A DNA stretch of 15,824 nt from RZZS01 sp964498755 (lineage in GTDB: Bacteria > Pseudomonadota > Alphaproteobacteria > Micavibrionales > Micavibrionaceae). This document shows, one piece after another, positions 6,648 to 15,032 of this stretch. Position 1 is the stretch's first letter. Each line of letters begins with the position of its first letter. The position numbers and the translations under genes were made by a program. The notes below the pieces were generated by a model. The model did no database searches. It saw only the letters and a list, made by a program, of their open reading frames with translations, and had not been told where the DNA came from. The DNA lies in NCBI GenBank assembly GCA_964498755.1, contig CAZCIB010000049.1, positions 1-15,824 of the forward strand. Direction: 5' to 3'.

Positions 6648-6693
6648 AAATCAGCATAAAGAACAAAGAAGTCGGAAAGCCGCGAAATTCGCA

Positions 6694-6722
6694 TTGAATG
6701 GCAAAAACGTGGTATTTTTAAT
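6694..6722 (+). promoter_or_regulatory. Predicted sigma70-type promoter of the DotA-like operon
   Basis: -35 TTGAAT (6694-6699), 17-base spacer, -10 TTTAAT (6717-6722) in an AT-rich patch (about 6709-6755) that stands out from GC-rich surroundings. The -10 equals that of hisC-hisB. Transcription near 6729 would leave a leader of about 60 bases. The purine-rich GGGGAG at 6757-6762 is too far (28 bases) from the GTG start to act as a normal ribosome site. Confidence 0.55.
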
Positions 6723-6789
6723 TAGTTTTAGAAAAATTTGATTTATCCTTGTAAATGGGGAGAAATCTTTCAACAGACGGTGTGGTTGC

Positions 6790-9555
6790 GTGGTTCAGCT
6801 TAATGCAAAAAGAGTTGCAAGCTATGTTCTGCTTCCTGGCGTAACGCCAAGGTTGAAAGAGCTGTCATCCAGCGGATTTGGCTATGTTGCCTTTCTGATG
6901 GCCGTGCTATACGCCATGGTGCGTATTTTGCCGCACAATCACCCTTACACAAACATTAACAATATGGGCCAATTCGGCATGCGCCACGTTATCGCCGAGG
7001 CGGCCGGTCATATTGTGATAAAAAAGGAAAACATTGACCAGATTATTATTTTTCTGATCTCTATTACGGCCTTTGTGCTGGTTATCGTTCAGTTTGTTGT
7101 TTTCATTTACTCATTAATAATGAATCAGGCGCAAGCAGCTGGCTTGTTTGAAACGCCGTTTCCTGAAAATGATATTGCGTTTTTGTTGCTGGATCAGGTT
7201 TTCGGCGTTCCGGACATGTTTTGTAATACGTTTGGTGCCTGTACGGCCATTCAGGGAGAATTGCCTTGGCCGTTCCATTCCGCGCTGCATGCCATGTTCG
7301 AGTATTACTCGATTGCCATTTTGCTGATGGCCGTTTTGATTTTCCTGTATTATATTCTCGTCGTGGTCGGAGAAACCGCTTTGACGGGCTCTCCGTTCGG
7401 CAAGCGTTTCAACAAAATCTGGGCCCCGATGCGTCTTGTCGTTGCGGTCGGAGCTCTTGTTCCACTGAATTATGGCCTGAATTCCGGGCAGTATATCGTT
7501 CTTACAGCGGCAAAGTATGGTTCAAGCGTCGCGACCAACGCTTGGCTGAATTTTAACAGCGGGATTGCGTCGCAAATGGCTCTTCCCCAGCCGACCGGAC
7601 AGCCGACGGAATATCTCACGGCGTTTCCGAATGCGCCGGACGTGCAGCCTCTTGTGACCTATATGACGATTGTTAAAACATGTCAGCTTGCGTATCAGGC
7701 TCTGGCTTATCCAATGCTGATTGACGCTTATCTGGTCCAGGACCCGGGAATAGCCGTTAATCCCGGAGACGGCATTGGAGGCTATCTTGATGCGCTTGCG
7801 TTCTATGACAATGGGGACATCGTCATACGTTTCGGTGAAGACGGGGATGGCCCCGGAGCCTTAGGGGATCACGAAAACCATAAGGGTCATGTGAAACCTT
7901 ACTGCGGCGAGATCATTATTCATACGGGTGAACTGGATGGGCAGCCCGGTTCTTTCCAGATTCAGGCCGAGTATTATCAGATTGTCCTTGATATGTTTTT
8001 TGATCCGGAGATTACGGGATTTGCGCTGCATATGCTTAATGCCCATGACTTTTTAGCAGAGACCTCTCCATGCGACGCCGCGATCACCGGAGCAAACCCT
8101 GACTGTACCAAGCCGCCGCTCGCCGTATGGCGGCAGGAGCGCATCAACGTTTATCAGGCGCAGTTTGAGGCGGCCCTTGTTGATGCATGGAACATCATGC
8201 GCTTTTCGGACATTTTTACGATAGAGCCGGAAGTTTTGGAGCGAGGATGGGGCGGCGCCGGAATCTGGTATAACACAATCGCGCAGATGAACGGCTCATG
8301 GATTAGCTCGGTTCATCAAATTCCTTCGCCTGGAAAATACCCAATGGTTATGCAGAAGGTTATGGACGAGCGGCGCAAGCACGATCCCGAAGCCAGCGGC
8401 TTGACTGTCTTCCAGCCAAATATTGCAAGTGGCCAGGCTATACGCTTTGCGCCGCCTGAAAAGCAGGTCGCGACGGCGATGTATGGCACAATTAAATATT
8501 TTATGGAGGATGATCCGAATCAGGCGCTTAATGAAATTTCAGACGATTCAAACGTCGTTTTCAAGGTTATGAACGTTCTGTTCGGCACATATAGCCTCTT
8601 TAATATTCGCAATGAAGAAAACCAGATGGTGCATCCGCTTGCCCAGCTTGTTGGCGTGGGCAAAGGGCTTGTGGATTCGGCAATTCGCAATCTGGGGCTT
8701 TCGATCGGATTTGCCGTAGGCGGAGGGGCAATGAGCGCCATGGGATTACAGGCGGGCGGTCAGGCTCTTGAACAGCTAAGTGGATTTTTCCTCTCGATTA
8801 CGATGGTGGGGCTCGTTGCCGGATTTATTCTTTATTACATTCTGCCGTTCCTGCCGTTTATGTATTTTTATTTCGCGGTGATTGGCTGGATCAAGTCGGT
8901 TTTCGAAGCGATGGTCGGGGTTCCGCTCTGGGCGCTGGCGCATTTGCGCGTCGATGGAAACGGGTTCCCGGGCGATCAGGCGGCCAATGGCTATTTTCTT
9001 GTCCTTGAGATCTTTATAAGGCCAATCCTCTGCGTTTTTGGCCTCATCGCGGGCATCGCAATCTTCGCGGCGTCGGCGCGCGTTCTGCACGACGTGTTTG
9101 AGCTTGTCATTAATAACCTCACTGGGTTTGATGACCGTTTTCCCAGTATTGAACTGGGCGGCGTTAGGGCCGCACCCGGCGCCGGAACAGAAATTGCCCT
9201 CGGTGGTGGCGCAACATTCAAGCGCCATGTCGTTGACGAGTTTTTCTTTACCATCATTTACACGATCATTTTGTATATGATGGGAACGGCGTCATTCAAA
9301 CTTATCGATACGATACCGCAAAGCATTCTGCGCTGGGCCGGCAGCGGCGTACAGTCCTTCGGCGATAACCGTGACGATCCGACCGAAGGTCTTATCCGCT
9401 ACGCGGCAATCGGCGGCGCGACCGTCGGTCAGCAGGTTACAAGCGGTCTGCAGCAAATGGGCAAAGGCGCGGGGCAAGGCATGGGAGCTCTCATGAAAGG
9501 TCAGGGGCGCGGCGGTGGAACGGCAACTGGCGGCGGTGGAGGAGGCGGGCCATGA
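6790..9555 (+). CDS. DotA/TraY-family inner-membrane protein, paralog 1
   Basis: 921 residues, multi-pass membrane protein. DotA (Legionella Dot/Icm) and TraY (IncI conjugation) are inner-membrane parts of type IVB secretion machines. Family features are GETALTGSPFGKRFNKIWAP followed by MRLVVAVGALVP (194-225), GWGGAGIWYNTIAQMNG (486-502), NVLFGTYSLFN and HPLAQLVGVGKGL (594-627), and LPFLPFMYFYFAVIGWIKSV with EAMVGVPLWALAHLR (685-720). Membrane helices are likely near 84-111, 172-194, 668-697, 735-765 and 817-836, with a large mainly periplasmic stretch at 250-630. An AxA site follows helix 1 (residue 116). Cys145/151, 298 and 372 match the paralogs; Cys428/439 are unique. It ends in a Gly-rich tail (890-921). 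The GTG start lacks a well-placed ribosome site but aligns exactly with both paralogs. Confidence 0.88.
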   Translation: MVQLNAKRVASYVLLPGVTPRLKELSSSGFGYVAFLMAVLYAMVRILPHNHPYTNINNMGQFGMRHVIAEAAGHIVIKKENIDQIIIFLISITAFVLVIVQFVVFIYSLIMNQAQAAGLFETPFPENDIAFLLLDQVFGVPDMFCNTFGACTAIQGELPWPFHSALHAMFEYYSIAILLMAVLIFLYYILVVVGETALTGSPFGKRFNKIWAPMRLVVAVGALVPLNYGLNSGQYIVLTAAKYGSSVATNAWLNFNSGIASQMALPQPTGQPTEYLTAFPNAPDVQPLVTYMTIVKTCQLAYQALAYPMLIDAYLVQDPGIAVNPGDGIGGYLDALAFYDNGDIVIRFGEDGDGPGALGDHENHKGHVKPYCGEIIIHTGELDGQPGSFQIQAEYYQIVLDMFFDPEITGFALHMLNAHDFLAETSPCDAAITGANPDCTKPPLAVWRQERINVYQAQFEAALVDAWNIMRFSDIFTIEPEVLERGWGGAGIWYNTIAQMNGSWISSVHQIPSPGKYPMVMQKVMDERRKHDPEASGLTVFQPNIASGQAIRFAPPEKQVATAMYGTIKYFMEDDPNQALNEISDDSNVVFKVMNVLFGTYSLFNIRNEENQMVHPLAQLVGVGKGLVDSAIRNLGLSIGFAVGGGAMSAMGLQAGGQALEQLSGFFLSITMVGLVAGFILYYILPFLPFMYFYFAVIGWIKSVFEAMVGVPLWALAHLRVDGNGFPGDQAANGYFLVLEIFIRPILCVFGLIAGIAIFAASARVLHDVFELVINNLTGFDDRFPSIELGGVRAAPGAGTEIALGGGATFKRHVVDEFFFTIIYTIILYMMGTASFKLIDTIPQSILRWAGSGVQSFGDNRDDPTEGLIRYAAIGGATVGQQVTSGLQQMGKGAGQGMGALMKGQGRGGGTATGGGGGGGP

Positions 9556-9603
9556 TCAGAATGGCTTGGAAATAAAAGGTGGGGATAAAAAAGGTTTGAA
9601 TTT

Positions 9604-12231
9604 ATGCAGGTAAGAGCAAAATCGGTCGTAAAATATGCTGTTCTTCCGGGGGTCGTTCCGATCTGCCGGGAGCTTGGCATGACCGGTTTTTCGCATGTCG
9701 CATTTTTTATGGCGCAGATATTACGGTCGGTGAACTTACTTCCCGCCGGTCACCCCTATCTCTCCAGCTTGAATATGGGCCGTTTTGGCATCCGCCACGT
9801 TCTGGCGGAATCAGGACGCTCGCTTGTCTTTGACCGCAAACATATCGATCAGATCATTATTTACGGCGCGATGCTGGTTGGACTAGTCGTTCTGGCGATG
9901 CAGCTCTTTATGCTGCTGGCTTCGGGTCTTATCGCTCCGGCCATGGCCATCCCGGCAAACTATGAAGATTTCTTTATCACGCCGTTGCCCTTCAACGATA
10001 TCGCATTTATCATGCTGGACCGGGTTTTCGGGGTGCCCGGCATGTTTGATTCGTGCGTTGCGCTGGCGGCGCCTTGTATGGATAACACAGTCGCGGACGG
10101 GCCGTTTCCTTCAGCGTTTCACTATGGTTTGCATGCAATGTTCCGCTTTTACAGCCTTGCATTGCTTGTTATTGCCCTTCTGATCTTCAGCTATTTTATC
10201 GCCACGACGGTTGCGGAAACGGCCCAGGACGGAACGCCGTTTGGCCGCCGCTTTAACGGCGTCTGGGCGCCGATCAGAATGGTGGTCGCACTGGGGTTGC
10301 TGTTTCCTATTGGCGGACCGCTTCTGGGCGCGGGCGCAGGTCCGACCGGCATGAACTCGGCGCAATTCATCGTGCTTTACGCGGCGAAATGGGGGTCCGG
10401 CTTTGCCACGAATGCATGGATTTTGTTTAATGACGTGCTAACAGGCACCTATCTGGGGGATCAGGCTTTATTGATTGCATCGCCTAAAATCCCTGAACTT
10501 GATCGCATGATCCAGTTCATGCTTATGGCGCAGACATGCCGACACGCCGTAGAAATGAAATATCCGGAGCAAACGCCCATATTGCCCTACGTGGTCCGGG
10601 ATCCCGTCGCCGCTCCCAACGCCATACCGTTTCTGACGTCAACTTGGGACGTTGCGCTAGCATTCAGTTATTATCAGAACGTCATCGTGCATATCGGTCA
10701 TCAGGACTTTACAGCCTATCCCCTGCACAAAGGCCATGTCGGTCCAATTTGCGGTTCTTTCACAATTCCTGTAACGGATCTTGAAGAGCCGGGGGCTCAA
10801 TTCATGCTGGAGTTTTATTACGAATTTCTGCAGTATTTGTATCTGGACATGGTGGCCGACGGCGAAGTCATAGCAATGAGAAACCTGCCGCCTGACATGC
10901 CGGCGCTCGAGGCGCCAATTGAGACGGACAGATTGGCGCGCCTGTTCGTTTACAACGTTTTAATGCGCGCGGCGCTAGCAGAGTCTGTTGCCATTCAGGC
11001 TGCCGCTGCGGAATTCGAGCGGCTGACAATCATGCAATATGGCTGGGCGGGCGCAGCGATCTGGTACAACAAGCTGGCGCAGATGAACGGCGCCGTGACC
11101 ACGTCCGTGTTTAATATACCGCGGCCAAAGCTTTATCCCGAAGTGATGGAGCATGTATTGGATGAGAAACAACAGCATAATGTCGGATTTACCACAAACG
11201 ATATGTTTAACCGCCAACTCGGAGGAGAAGATACTGTTGAGTTCAGTGAGGCGGATGCTTACATTTACGACGCAATATATGACGCATACCGCGTTATCGA
11301 GGCGGAAGACAGCGGGCGATTGCATGAAGAGCACAGATCCATGACAGGCAATGTCGTCATCGACTTTATAAATGTAATCTTTGGCACGTCGGGTCTCATG
11401 AACATCAGGGAAAATGCCGATATTCATCCTCTGGCGCAGCTTTCAGCGGTGGGGAAAAGCCTCATTGAAAGCACGATCAGGAACGTCGCCTGGGCTTTGG
11501 GGGCGGGAAGCATGGCCGCGTTTTTTGGAAGTGACACGCTTGAACTGGCAAGCGGCCTTCTGGTGACCTTTGCAATGGTCGGTCTTACTGCCGGTTTTGC
11601 TCTGTTTTATGTCGTGCCGTTCCTGCCATTCCTTTACTTCTTTTTCTCGGCGGTCGGCTGGATCAAGGGGATCTTCGAAGCAATGGTAGGCGTTCCGCTC
11701 TGGGCGCTGGCGCATATCCGGATTGATGGCCAGGGATTGCCGGGCGACGCGGCTGCGAACGGTTATTATTTAATATTCGAGGTTTTCCTGAGGCCGATCC
11801 TGATGCTCTTCGGATTGCTCGGGAGTATCCTGATATTCGCTGCGGCTGTTTGGGTCTTGAACGATATCTGGGATCTTGTCATTCACAATCTTACGGGTTT
11901 TGACATCGAGGAGCAGGCAGATCCTGACCTGGCAGACATTGAATTTTACCGAGGCCCGATTGACGCCTTCTTCTTTATGGTTATTTACACGATTATTGTC
12001 TACATGATTGGCGTTTCCTGCTTCAAAATGGTCTATCTGGTGCCGAATAACATTCTGCGCTGGATGGGCGCTGGCGTATCCACATTCGGTGACCAGTCTA
12101 ACGATCCTACGCAGGGCCTGATGCAGACTGTGGCAATTGGTGGCGGCAGCGTTTCCAGTCAGCTTGGCGGCGCGTTGAAGCAGGGCGTTGGCGCTGGCAG
12201 GGCCTTAGGCAACGCCGCCCGAAGCGAGTAA
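9604..12231 (+). CDS. DotA/TraY-family inner-membrane protein, paralog 2
   Basis: 875 residues, colinear with paralogs 1 and 3 from end to end. The ATG at 9604 has AAGG 9 bases upstream and begins 48 bases after paralog 1. Shared features are RFGIRHVLAESGRSL (60-74), helix 1 at about 83-112 followed by APAMAIP (AxA at 115), NDIAFIMLDRVFGVPGMFDS (131-150), TPFGRRFNGVWAPIR (211-225), GWAGAAIWYNKLAQMNG (480-496), HPLAQLSAVGKSL (608-620), and VPFLPFLYFFFSAVGWIKGI plus FEAMVGVPLWALAHIR (671-706). Cys151/158, Cys312 and Cys383 correspond to cysteines in the other two. The stretch at about 430-470 and 525-580 is specific to this copy. It ends without the Gly-rich tail of paralog 1. The role is expected to be in a type IVB-like membrane channel; the substrate is unknown. 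Confidence 0.88.
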   Translation: MQVRAKSVVKYAVLPGVVPICRELGMTGFSHVAFFMAQILRSVNLLPAGHPYLSSLNMGRFGIRHVLAESGRSLVFDRKHIDQIIIYGAMLVGLVVLAMQLFMLLASGLIAPAMAIPANYEDFFITPLPFNDIAFIMLDRVFGVPGMFDSCVALAAPCMDNTVADGPFPSAFHYGLHAMFRFYSLALLVIALLIFSYFIATTVAETAQDGTPFGRRFNGVWAPIRMVVALGLLFPIGGPLLGAGAGPTGMNSAQFIVLYAAKWGSGFATNAWILFNDVLTGTYLGDQALLIASPKIPELDRMIQFMLMAQTCRHAVEMKYPEQTPILPYVVRDPVAAPNAIPFLTSTWDVALAFSYYQNVIVHIGHQDFTAYPLHKGHVGPICGSFTIPVTDLEEPGAQFMLEFYYEFLQYLYLDMVADGEVIAMRNLPPDMPALEAPIETDRLARLFVYNVLMRAALAESVAIQAAAAEFERLTIMQYGWAGAAIWYNKLAQMNGAVTTSVFNIPRPKLYPEVMEHVLDEKQQHNVGFTTNDMFNRQLGGEDTVEFSEADAYIYDAIYDAYRVIEAEDSGRLHEEHRSMTGNVVIDFINVIFGTSGLMNIRENADIHPLAQLSAVGKSLIESTIRNVAWALGAGSMAAFFGSDTLELASGLLVTFAMVGLTAGFALFYVVPFLPFLYFFFSAVGWIKGIFEAMVGVPLWALAHIRIDGQGLPGDAAANGYYLIFEVFLRPILMLFGLLGSILIFAAAVWVLNDIWDLVIHNLTGFDIEEQADPDLADIEFYRGPIDAFFFMVIYTIIVYMIGVSCFKMVYLVPNNILRWMGAGVSTFGDQSNDPTQGLMQTVAIGGGSVSSQLGGALKQGVGAGRALGNAARSE

Positions 12232-12250
12232 TTGTTTAGTGCGAGATGAA

Positions 12251-15010
12251 ATGAACACGCTTACCAAAGGAAAGGTAATTAAATACAGTCTTCTGCCCGG
12301 CTTCCTTCCACGTATTAAAACGCTGTTTGGTCCGGGACGGGGCCATATTGCTTTCTGGATGGCGATAATTTACGGCGCGGTGCGCCTTTTGCCCTCTGGC
12401 CACCCCTACCTTAAAACAGAAAATTTGGGTCGCTTTGGCGTTCGTCACGTAATCGCCGAAGCCGGACGCAATCTGACCTGGGACTGGCGGCATGCTGACC
12501 AGATCGTTGTTTTCTTTACAATGCTAACGGGAATCGTCCTGTTCTTTATGCAGGTTTTCTTGCTCATTGCGGCTATGATAGCCATACCTGCGCTTGCAAT
12601 GCCGCACTACTCGGGCGTTGTTGTGCCAACTTCACCATTTGACATTTTTATTACGCCGGACCCGACCCAGGATGTCGCCTTCATTTTTCTGGATATGGTG
12701 TTTGGCATTCCGGATATTTTTAACTCTTGCGTCGCAACGGGCGTTCCATGTGAAGACACGCGGGGACTGCCCCTTCCCAACGCCATCGTGGGCGCCTTTC
12801 CGACGCCTTTCCAGCTCGCGTTTCATGAAATTCTGGAGATGTACAGCTACGGGATCTTTATCGCCGCCATTTTTATTTTGCTGTATTTCGTTACGACGAC
12901 GGTTGGCGAAATGGCGGAGAGCGGATCACCTTTCGGCCGCCGTTTCAACCGCCTCTGGGCGCCGCTCAGGCTGATGTTTTTCTTCTTTGCGCTGGCGCCG
13001 CTCGCCGGGGCTTACGGTCTCAATCAGGCCCAGATGTGGACTCTGCGCATCGCCAGCTTCGGCTCCAGCATGGCGACAAACGGCTGGTATACCTTTCTTG
13101 ACGGCATAACGATCGGCGGAACGACGATACTTGGGACGAATGAAGCCGATGCGCCGCTGGGGGAGCGCTGGATCGTTACGCCCAGAACCCCTGACCCAGG
13201 AACTTTCCTGCAATTTATGCAGACGGCGACAGCCTGCAAATATGCGCAAAGGCTTGTGCATGATCGCTATATTCAGGCTTACGTGGTGCGTAATGAAGAG
13301 CCGGGTGGACAGGGCGCCCTTCATCTGTGGAAGACGCCTTTTATTGACGAGGAGACAATCCCCGGGCCGCCCGGCCCGGAGTTCACAAGCCTGGACGAGG
13401 CTCTCGATTTCGTTAACAACGGAGATATCACAATCCGTTATGGAGAATATAATCCGCTCCTTTATACGGATCAGAAGGGCTTTGTTTATCCCTGGTGCGG
13501 CGAGGTTGTTATCCCCAACCCGGGCGTTCTGGCCTACAATATAAATGAGCGAGACCCGGGTATTTACTGGGCACTGTTTAATAATTTCGTGATTATCGCC
13601 CAGCAATCATGGGGATGGATAGAGCTTCATGACTGGGGAGATCGTATCGCCCGCAATATTCTGAACAACGAAACCGAGGCTCTGCCTGATGGCGATGACA
13701 TGCGCGCTTATGTCGATTTTTATCGGCTTATGACGGCGGATGTCGTTGAATTTGCAGTGCAGGAGCAAATTGCCTTGGGGGAATACGCCGTCTCTCCGGA
13801 GGTGCGCGCGAAAGGCTGGGCCGGCGCCGCGATTTGGTATAACAGGATTGCCGAAGCCAATGGCGGGTTGATTGACGCTGTTAATAACGTCCCTCAGCCA
13901 AAGCTCTGGCCGGCCGGACTTGAACAGATTTTGAACCAGAAAAAATCTAATAATGATAACATTGCCGGACCGGACAGATTTGACATGACCTTGCCAAACG
14001 GACGGCGCGTTAGTTTCGAGCGCGAGGAGGACGCCGATATCGCCCGGGTCGAGCGTTTTGCCTACAATATGTGGCTGGACGGCGCGGCCCTTGCTTCTCC
14101 GACGGGCAGGGAAATTCCGGAAACGCGAAACGCGGTGATCGACGCAATTAACGCTATTTTCGGAACGCAAGGCCTGTTTGACATGCGTGAAAACGCGGAT
14201 CAGCACCCCCTTGCCCAGCTTGTTGGCGCCGGAAAAGGTCTTATCAACAGTTCTATCCGCGCGTTTGGCTTTGTGGTCGGGACCACAGTCGGCAGCGGGA
14301 TCTGGGGCATGCTTGGCGGCGCCCCGCCCGCCATTCTCGGGACCATGTCGGAAATGGCGAAAAGCGTTGCGATTGCCGGTTTGCTTGCCGGGGTTATTCT
14401 GTTCTATGTCGTTCCGTTTATGCCGTTCATCTATTTCTTCTTCGCGGTTATGGGCTGGGTCAAGGCTGTCTTTGAGGCCATGGTTGGCGTTCCGCTATGG
14501 GCGCTGGCGCATATCAGGATTGAAGGCGACGGTTTACCCGGGCCGGGCGGCATGAATGGCTATTTTCTGATTTTCGAGATTTTTGTCCGGCCGATACTTA
14601 TCATTTTCGGGCTTATAGCCGCTATCAGTGTTTTTGCCGCTGCCGTAAGCGTACTGAATGAAATTTTCGAACTGGTCGTTACGAACCTGACTGGCCGTGA
14701 TCCGAATGACCTTGATCCGGACCAGACGCCATTTTTCCGCGCAGCCATTGATCAGCTTTTCTACACAGTCATTTATGTCGTTATCGTCTACATGATTGGT
14801 TTGTCATGCTTCAAGCTTGTCGATCTCGTGCCGGATCAGATTATGCGCTGGCTTGGCGCGAGCGTTACTGCGTTTGGCGACGCCGAGAAAAACTCCGCCG
14901 GACAGTTGCTGCATAAAGTGTCTTATGGCAGTACGGGCGTCGTGTCGCAGATGGGCGAAGCGGGCGGCATGATGCAAGGCGCGCTCAATGCGCACTTCGT
15001 TGGCAGATAG
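12251..15010 (+). CDS. DotA/TraY-family inner-membrane protein, paralog 3
   Basis: 919 residues from the ATG at 12251, chosen because GAG lies 5 bases upstream and because the N-terminus then aligns with the paralogs (KVIKYSLLPG versus VVKYAVLPG); a GTG at 12239 is in frame but lacks a ribosome site. It starts 19 bases after paralog 2. Shared features are RFGVRHVIAEAGRNL (61-75), helix 1 at about 84-113 with the AxA site ALA (114-116), SPFGRRFNRLWAPLR (226-240), GWAGAAIWYNRIAEANG (522-538), AIFGTQGLFDMRENADQHPL (635-654) and EAMVGVPLWALAHIR (742-756). Cys160/167, Cys329 and Cys416 match the other copies. A proline/glycine-rich insert (residues 348-380, around PGPPGPE) is specific to it. The C-terminus lies 10 bases from convergent mlaC. 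Confidence 0.88.
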   Translation: MNTLTKGKVIKYSLLPGFLPRIKTLFGPGRGHIAFWMAIIYGAVRLLPSGHPYLKTENLGRFGVRHVIAEAGRNLTWDWRHADQIVVFFTMLTGIVLFFMQVFLLIAAMIAIPALAMPHYSGVVVPTSPFDIFITPDPTQDVAFIFLDMVFGIPDIFNSCVATGVPCEDTRGLPLPNAIVGAFPTPFQLAFHEILEMYSYGIFIAAIFILLYFVTTTVGEMAESGSPFGRRFNRLWAPLRLMFFFFALAPLAGAYGLNQAQMWTLRIASFGSSMATNGWYTFLDGITIGGTTILGTNEADAPLGERWIVTPRTPDPGTFLQFMQTATACKYAQRLVHDRYIQAYVVRNEEPGGQGALHLWKTPFIDEETIPGPPGPEFTSLDEALDFVNNGDITIRYGEYNPLLYTDQKGFVYPWCGEVVIPNPGVLAYNINERDPGIYWALFNNFVIIAQQSWGWIELHDWGDRIARNILNNETEALPDGDDMRAYVDFYRLMTADVVEFAVQEQIALGEYAVSPEVRAKGWAGAAIWYNRIAEANGGLIDAVNNVPQPKLWPAGLEQILNQKKSNNDNIAGPDRFDMTLPNGRRVSFEREEDADIARVERFAYNMWLDGAALASPTGREIPETRNAVIDAINAIFGTQGLFDMRENADQHPLAQLVGAGKGLINSSIRAFGFVVGTTVGSGIWGMLGGAPPAILGTMSEMAKSVAIAGLLAGVILFYVVPFMPFIYFFFAVMGWVKAVFEAMVGVPLWALAHIRIEGDGLPGPGGMNGYFLIFEIFVRPILIIFGLIAAISVFAAAVSVLNEIFELVVTNLTGRDPNDLDPDQTPFFRAAIDQLFYTVIYVVIVYMIGLSCFKLVDLVPDQIMRWLGASVTAFGDAEKNSAGQLLHKVSYGSTGVVSQMGEAGGMMQGALNAHFVGR

Positions 15011-15012
15011 AC

Positions 15013-15032
15013 AAAAACTCTCAGGTTTTTTT
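15013..15032. terminator. Possible weak bidirectional terminator
   Basis: aaaaac (15013-15018) pairs with gttttt (15025-15030) around a 6-base loop, with T-runs on each strand. It sits between the convergent stop codons of DotA-like paralog 3 (15010) and mlaC (15023-15021), and overlaps the last codons of mlaC. The stem is AT-rich and short, so its strength is doubtful. Confidence 0.3.

Noticed and set aside
10111..10365. Open frames of 60-150 codons antisense to the DotA-like genes (also near 11000-11427, 12926-13606, 13607-14206)
   Set aside because: They mirror membrane-protein codons, have basic low-complexity products, no ribosome sites and no family; shadows of the real genes.
6790..15010. 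Three DotA-like genes as an integrated conjugative element
   Set aside because: No integrase, relaxase, coupling protein, att repeats or tRNA target in the window, and base composition does not differ sharply from neighbours.
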